Of a stretch of 9,183 bases of DNA, positions 5,541 through 9,183 are shown one piece after another. Position numbers and translations under genes: made by a program. Numbering within the stretch: position 1 is the first letter of the stretch; the number at the start of each line of letters is the position of its first letter. This stretch comes from an uncultured Clostridia bacterium (lineage in GTDB: Bacteria; Bacillota; Clostridia; Lachnospirales; Lachnospiraceae), in contig CAMZAI010000109.1 of the NCBI GenBank assembly GCA_947304065.1, positions 1-9,183 of the forward strand, given 5' to 3'. The notes beneath the pieces were generated by a model. It was not told the DNA's origin. It saw only the letters and a list, made by a program, of their open reading frames with translations, and did not search any database.

Positions 5541-6809
5541 ATGAAGATCAAAGTTACGGACAAGTCCTTCGCGGAAGTGCTCGCGCTCCCGAAGACGGCG
5601 CATAAAAAACCCATGAGGCAGCTGGCGGTATGGAGAAAGCTCATCGCTTCGCTCTCGCAGAAAGAACTCAAAGAGATCGATTTTACATACGAAGAAGGAT
5701 CGGAGATGCCCGGGAAAAACGAGCCCTCACTGATCCTGATGAACCATTCGAGCTTTACCGACCTGCAGATAGTAGGCACGCTCTTCAGGGACCGCCCCTA
5801 CAATATCGTCTGTACCAACGACGGCTTTGTCGGCAAGGAAGGCCTGATGCGCGCGATCGGCTGCATCCCCACAAAGAAGTTCATTCCCGAGTCCGCGCTC
5901 GTAAAAGACATGCACTACGTGCTGCACGCGCTCAAGAGCAATGTAGTCATGTTCCCCGAGGCCAGCTACAGCTTCGACGGCACCGAAACGCCGCTCCCGA
6001 AGAGCCTTGGGAAATGCGTGAAGCTCCTCAAAGTCCCCGTTATCATGATAAAGACCGAGGGCGCGTTCCTGCGCGACCCTCTCTACAATAATCTTCAGAA
6101 GCGCAAGGCAAAAGTGAGCGCGAAGGTTTACCGCCTGCTCTCGCCCGAAGAGATCGAAGGCATGAGCGCCGAAGAGATCAATGCAAAACTCGCCGAAGCC
6201 TTCCGCTACGATCACTGGAAGACGCAGTACGAGCACGGCGTCACCGTCGACGAGTCTTTCCGCGCCGACGGCCTGAACCGCGTGCTCTATAAATGTCCGA
6301 AGTGCAGCACCGAGGGCCGGATGCTCGGCAAAGGCACCGTGATAAAATGCCTCGCCTGCGGCGACGAGCACGAACTGCTGCCCGACGGAACGCTGAAGAA
6401 CAAGGCCTCCGGAGATACCCGCTTCCGCTTCGTGTCCGACTGGTACCGCTGGGAGCGCGAATGCGTGCGCAAAGAGCTCGAGAGCAATGAATACAGCCTC
6501 TGCATAAATGTGGACATCATGGTCCTCGCCGACTTAAAGAGCATGTACAGAGTCGGAAGCGGCCATCTGACGCACACGAAGGACGGCTTCGACCTCAACG
6601 GCTGCGAAGGCGCACTCGAATATCACCAGAGCGCGGCCGCATCCTACAGTCTCTACGCCGATTATTTCTGGTACGAGATCGGAGACGTCATCGCGATCGG
6701 AGACAAAGATATGCAGTATTACTGCTTCCCAAAGGATAAGACAGTGAACGTGGCAAAAGCCAGACTTGCCGCGGAAGAAGCATACAAGCTCCGAAACCAT
6801 AAATCCTGA
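5541..6809 (+). CDS. PlsC-like acyltransferase with zinc ribbon and extra C-terminal domain
   Basis: This 422-residue protein probably transfers an acyl chain to a glycerolipid or related acceptor at the inner membrane face. The acyltransferase domain spans about 60-200. Motif I is NHSSFTD (68-74) with catalytic H69 and D74. A GCIPTKKF segment (107-114) follows, and FPEASYSFDG (138-147) replaces the usual FPEGTRS block, keeping the glutamate. VPVIMIKTEGAF (166-177) corresponds to the last conserved motif. Standard PlsC proteins end soon after this, but here a four-cysteine zinc ribbon follows (CPKC at 252-255, CLAC at 270-273). After it comes a roughly 140-residue domain with many aromatics (WYRWE, YADYFWYE) that I do not recognise. 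There are no obvious membrane helices. The ATG at 5541 has GGAGG eight bases upstream; a GTG at 5532 overlaps that site and is rejected. The substrate is unknown. Confidence 0.8.
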   Translation: MKIKVTDKSFAEVLALPKTAHKKPMRQLAVWRKLIASLSQKELKEIDFTYEEGSEMPGKNEPSLILMNHSSFTDLQIVGTLFRDRPYNIVCTNDGFVGKEGLMRAIGCIPTKKFIPESALVKDMHYVLHALKSNVVMFPEASYSFDGTETPLPKSLGKCVKLLKVPVIMIKTEGAFLRDPLYNNLQKRKAKVSAKVYRLLSPEEIEGMSAEEINAKLAEAFRYDHWKTQYEHGVTVDESFRADGLNRVLYKCPKCSTEGRMLGKGTVIKCLACGDEHELLPDGTLKNKASGDTRFRFVSDWYRWERECVRKELESNEYSLCINVDIMVLADLKSMYRVGSGHLTHTKDGFDLNGCEGALEYHQSAAASYSLYADYFWYEIGDVIAIGDKDMQYYCFPKDKTVNVAKARLAAEEAYKLRNHKS

Positions 6810-6810
6810 C

Positions 6811-6854
6811 AAAAGAAAAAGGTCAGCGCCACACCGTGGCCTGACCTTTTATTA
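6811..6854. terminator. Bidirectional intrinsic terminator between convergent genes
   Basis: GGTCAG (6821-6826) pairs with CTGACC (6841-6846), and GCCAC with GTGGC inside it, leaving a one-base bulge and a 3-base loop. AAAA on the left pairs with TTTT (6847-6850) on the right. On the plus strand it follows the acyltransferase stop within about 10 bases. On the minus strand the hairpin is followed by TTTTTCTTTT, about 30 bases past the aldolase stop. It should work in both directions. Confidence 0.92.
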
Positions 6855-6878
6855 TGCAGTTTAGTGATTGCCTGAGGA

Positions 6879-7856
6879 TTAGTCGAGCAGTATCAGCTCT
6901 TTATAGAACTCAGCATAATCTTTTCTCTTATTCTTCGTAAATTCGATCGCGGTACGGGGATGCTGGTTTAAGAGGCCGGTCATCAGGTACTGAAGATCGT
7001 AGCCCCAGACGGTTCCCTCCTCTTTCAGCTTGTTCATGTAGTATTCCACAAACTTGAACGCCTCGAATTCCTTGTACTTCGGATTCTTCAGGAAGCCGAG
7101 CAGGAGTTCCATCGCGCAGTTGCCCGCTCCGCGTCCCATCGAAGCGTAGGTCGCGTCGAGATAATCCACGCCGTCGCCGACAGCCTCGATCGTGTTCGCG
7201 AACGCGAGCTGCTGGTTATTGTGAGCGTGAACGCCGAGCTTCTTGCCGTATTTCTCCGCATATTCGCGGTAAACATCGCATACGCGGGACATCGTCTCGG
7301 GATAGAGCGCACCGTAGGAATCCACGATATAAATGACATCAACCGACGAATTGCCGAGCAGGTCGAGCGCTACCTTGATATCCGACTCCTGGACATTCGA
7401 GATCGCCATGATATTGCAGCTGACCTCATAGCCCTTCTCCTTCGCGTCCTCGATCATCGCTATCGCCGCGGGCATCTGGTGAAGATAAGTCGCAACGCGG
7501 ATCATATCGATCGGGCTCTCGCTCTTCTTCAGGATATCGTTCTGGTAATCGCAGCGTCCGACATCGGCCATTACCGCTATCTTCGGGCCCTTCGTCTGAT
7601 CGCCCACGATCGCGCGGATATCGTCGTCCGAGCAGAACTTCCACTTTCCGAATTTCTTCTCGTCGAACATCTCCTTCGAGCACTTGTACCCGAATTCCAT
7701 GTAGTCCACGCCGGCTTTGATATTGGTCTCATAGAGAGCCTTTACGAATTCATCCTTGAAGAAGAAATCGTTTACCAGGCCGCCGTCTCGCAGCGTCGCG
7801 TCGATGACCCTGATGCCGGGTCTGTAGCTCATTAATTGCGTCAGTTCTTTTTCCAT
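6879..7856 (-). CDS. Aldolase/metallolyase-like protein of the DRE-TIM superfamily
   Basis: This 325-residue protein has the core of the HMG-CoA lyase/4-hydroxy-2-oxovalerate aldolase group, TIM-barrel enzymes that use a divalent metal to make or break C-C bonds next to a carbonyl. The first strand gives IDATLRDGG (18-26), where R23 and D24 match the catalytic arginine and metal-binding aspartate. HAHNN (210-214) supplies the two metal-binding histidines. ASMGRGAGN (238-246) matches the glycine-rich loop near the active site. It lacks the C-terminal acyl-CoA or regulatory domain of isopropylmalate synthases, and the C-terminal dimer domain expected of DmpG-type aldolases is not evident. The substrate is therefore unknown. 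It lies 55 bases downstream of galE on the same strand and shares its terminator, so the two are probably cotranscribed; related proteins are often found with surface-sugar genes (from memory). AAAGGAAAG precedes the ATG at 7854-7856. Confidence 0.78.
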   Translation of the reverse strand: MEKELTQLMSYRPGIRVIDATLRDGGLVNDFFFKDEFVKALYETNIKAGVDYMEFGYKCSKEMFDEKKFGKWKFCSDDDIRAIVGDQTKGPKIAVMADVGRCDYQNDILKKSESPIDMIRVATYLHQMPAAIAMIEDAKEKGYEVSCNIMAISNVQESDIKVALDLLGNSSVDVIYIVDSYGALYPETMSRVCDVYREYAEKYGKKLGVHAHNNQQLAFANTIEAVGDGVDYLDATYASMGRGAGNCAMELLLGFLKNPKYKEFEAFKFVEYYMNKLKEEGTVWGYDLQYLMTGLLNQHPRTAIEFTKNKRKDYAEFYKELILLD

Positions 7857-7876
7857 ACAGCTTTCCTTTCATAAGT

Positions 7877-7893
7877 CCCGGCATAGGTCCGGG
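7877..7893 (-). other. Small GC-rich hairpin between galE and the aldolase gene
   Basis: CCCGG and CCGGG form a 5-bp stem around a 7-base loop. There is no T-run after it on the minus strand, so it is unlikely to terminate transcription. It might act in mRNA processing or modulate downstream expression. The evidence is weak. Confidence 0.3.
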
Positions 7894-7911
7894 CTCATCT
7901 TTCCGAACAGC

Positions 7912-8928
7912 TTATGCCTCAAATCCGTTGGGGTTATTCGACTGCCAGTTCCAGGCGTCCCTGCACATGTCCTCGATGCCGTACTGCGCCTCCCAGCCGA
8001 GCTCGTTCTTAGCGCGCGTAGCGTCTGCGTAGCAAGCGTCGATGTCGCCGGGGCGGCGGGCCGTGATAACATAGGGAACCTTAACTCCGGTCACCTTCTC
8101 AAATGCATTTACCAGGTCGAGCACGGAGTAACCTGTGCCTGTTCCGAGATTGTAAACGCGGGTTCCGGGATTGTCGGCGAGTTTCTTAATAGCCTTTACA
8201 TGGCCGAGCGCGAGGTCCACAACGTGGATGTAATCGCGTACGCCTGTGCCGTCGTGTGTCTTGTAATCATTGCCGAATACATTAAGATGATCGAGCTTGC
8301 CGATAGCCACCTGAGTGATGTAGGGCATGAGATTGTTCGGGATTCCGTTGGGGTTCTCGCCGATCCTGCCGCTCTTGTGAGCGCCGATGGGATTGAAGTA
8401 GCGAAGAAGGATGACGTTCCACTCTTTGTCCGCCTTCTGCATATCCGTAAGGATCTGCTCGAGCATCGACTTGGTCCAGCCGTAAGGATTCGTGCAGACG
8501 CCCTTCGGGCACTCCTCCGTGATCGGTACGAATGCGGGATCGCCGTAAACCGTGGCCGACGATGAGAATACGATGTTCTTTACGCCGTGGTCCCTCATGG
8601 ACTGCACGAGTGTCAGCGTACCGCCGATATTGTTGTCATAATACTCGATAGGCTTGACCGTCGACTCGCCGACCGCCTTTAATCCTGCGAAATGGATAAC
8701 GCTGTCGATCTTATTCTCCTCGAAGATCCTGTCCATCGCCTGTCTGTCGCGGATGTCCGCCTCGTAAAACTTGATCTGTCTGCCTGTCAGCTCCTCGATG
8801 CGCTTAAGGCTCTCTCTGCTGGAATTGCTCAGATTGTCGACGATCACGGCCTCATAGCCTGCGTTATACAGCTCAACCACAGTGTGGCTTCCGATATAAC
8901 CGGCTCCGCCTGTTACCAAAATGCTCAT
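7912..8928 (-). CDS. galE: UDP-glucose 4-epimerase
   Basis: GalE interconverts UDP-glucose and UDP-galactose with a tightly bound NAD. It serves the Leloir pathway and supplies galactosyl donors for surface polymers. At 338 residues it has the length of the E. coli enzyme and aligns without visible gaps at the key sites. The Rossmann motif is GGAGYIGSH (7-15). The catalytic triad is S124 (in SSSATVYG), Y149 and K153 (in YGWTK). The sugar-nucleotide region includes RYFNPIGAH (176-184) and RDYIHVVDLA (231-240). Position 299, which is Tyr in the E. coli enzyme, is Cys here (DACYADA), as in human GALE. This suggests that UDP-GalNAc/UDP-GlcNAc may also be accepted. GGAGG lies eight bases before the ATG at 8926-8928. 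It is the first gene of a probable two-gene operon with the aldolase-like gene. It is not beside galK or galT in this window. Confidence 0.96.
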   Translation of the reverse strand: MSILVTGGAGYIGSHTVVELYNAGYEAVIVDNLSNSSRESLKRIEELTGRQIKFYEADIRDRQAMDRIFEENKIDSVIHFAGLKAVGESTVKPIEYYDNNIGGTLTLVQSMRDHGVKNIVFSSSATVYGDPAFVPITEECPKGVCTNPYGWTKSMLEQILTDMQKADKEWNVILLRYFNPIGAHKSGRIGENPNGIPNNLMPYITQVAIGKLDHLNVFGNDYKTHDGTGVRDYIHVVDLALGHVKAIKKLADNPGTRVYNLGTGTGYSVLDLVNAFEKVTGVKVPYVITARRPGDIDACYADATRAKNELGWEAQYGIEDMCRDAWNWQSNNPNGFEA

Positions 8929-8985
8929 TTCAACTTCCTCCGTTAACTAAATCCTGTTATACACCTTATACTGTCCTGCTCCGGA

Positions 8986-8999
8986 CGCGCTCGGGCGCG
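8986..8999 (-). other. Hairpin in the galE leader
   Basis: CGCGC (8986-8990) and GCGCG (8995-8999) form a 5-bp GC-only stem with a 4-base loop in the likely 5' untranslated region of galE. It has no following T-run and is far from the ribosome site. It may be a stability element. Confidence 0.35.
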
Positions 9000-9016
9000 A
9001 CCGTTTTCCTCTTACT

Positions 9017-9044
9017 TTTAAACCCTGAATGGCATGCTTGTCAA
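9017..9044 (-). promoter_or_regulatory. Candidate promoter for galE
   Basis: On the minus strand a consensus -35 TTGACA (9039-9044) lies 16 bases from a poor -10, TTTAAA (9017-9022). The leader would be about 80 bases. No better pair is seen between 8929 and 9081. Next to it, GATAAT (9047-9052) and ATTATC (9069-9074), with an inner TGG/CCA, form an inverted repeat. That repeat might weakly end the upstream gene or bind a regulator. Confidence 0.5.
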
Positions 9045-9081
9045 TAGATAATCGTGGCGAAACCATGAATTATCCTGCCCG

Positions 9082-9183
9082 TTACTGCTCTCCGACCCTG
9101 TATACCCTGCCTTCGTACGGCTGCATCGTCAGGAATCTCGAGAACTTCTCACTGCCGTGAGTTCCGAGGATAATGTGCCCTTT
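9082..9183 (-). CDS. C-terminal fragment of a gene running off the right edge, possibly a glycoside hydrolase
   Basis: The last 33 codons of an open frame enter from the right edge and stop at TAA (9082-9084). The residues include GHIILGTHGS and the ending LTMQPYEGRVYRVGEQ. The pattern of G-x-I-I-L followed by L-x-x-x-PYE-x-x-VY resembles the C-terminal beta-domain end of GH13 glucosidases and related alpha-amylase family enzymes. A sugar-active enzyme next to galE would make sense, but the fragment is too short to be sure. It is too short for standard gene calling within this window. Confidence 0.4.
   Translation of the reverse strand, partial: KGHIILGTHGSEKFSRFLTMQPYEGRVYRVGEQ

Noticed and set aside
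5727..6371. A long open frame (214 codons) on the minus strand inside the acyltransferase gene
   Set aside because: It lies fully opposite a gene with clear catalytic motifs; its protein is rich in A, E, H and R with no recognisable domain, as expected for the antisense of a GC-rich gene.
7221..7835. A 204-codon plus-strand open frame opposite the aldolase gene
   Set aside because: It mirrors a gene with conserved metal-binding motifs, has repetitive I/R/D/L-rich composition and no ribosome site.
7877..7893. CCCGG/CCGGG hairpin considered as a terminator after galE
   Set aside because: The stem is only 5 bp and there is no T-run; the shared strong terminator at 6811-6854 fits a two-gene operon better.

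Overview
The window looks like a chromosomal stretch of a low-to-mid GC Gram-positive anaerobe of the Clostridia, most likely a Lachnospiraceae-type organism. This is inferred from strong AGGAGG-type ribosome binding sites before nearly every gene, the clostridial-type OGG1-family glycosylase, the NatA/NatB-type exporter with a small Xre regulator, and protein sequence that reads like that group. No database search was possible, so the taxonomy is an inference. I see no tRNA, rRNA, CRISPR array, insertion sequence or phage gene.

Layout. Every gene except one lies on the minus strand, so the minus-strand genes read from right to left. At the left edge (1-650) is the N-terminal two thirds of a PotA-like spermidine/putrescine importer ATPase, with its own promoter and a leader holding two hairpins. 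To its right is an OGG1-type 8-oxoguanine DNA glycosylase (797-1738). A natAB-type ABC-2 exporter pair follows (1880-3109 permease, 3122-3895 ATPase). It has a clear promoter at 3946-3974 and an intrinsic terminator at 1806-1840. Upstream of that is a two-gene unit with a near-consensus promoter (5411-5439): a multi-pass membrane protein of unknown function with a DERQ motif, and a 64-residue Xre-family repressor that starts one base after its stop codon.

A divergent intergenic region (5354-5540) separates this unit from the only plus-strand gene, a PlsC-like acyltransferase with an added zinc ribbon and an extra C-terminal domain (5541-6809). A strong bidirectional terminator (about 6811-6854) lies between it and a convergent minus-strand pair: galE (7912-8928) followed by a DRE-TIM aldolase/metallolyase-like protein (6879-7856). 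At the right edge is the last 33 codons of another minus-strand gene, perhaps a glycoside hydrolase.

How the parts may work together. galE plus the aldolase-like enzyme suggest sugar-nucleotide or surface-carbohydrate metabolism. The membrane protein, Xre regulator and NatAB-type exporter could form a membrane-stress or drug/peptide sensing and export module; this is a hypothesis based on gene order and paired promoters. The remaining genes are housekeeping (polyamine uptake, DNA repair, lipid acylation). Most of the window is ordinary core genome. The points most worth checking are active-site substitutions in the glycosylase and GalE, the acyltransferase domain fusion, and the membrane protein/Xre/NatAB cluster.
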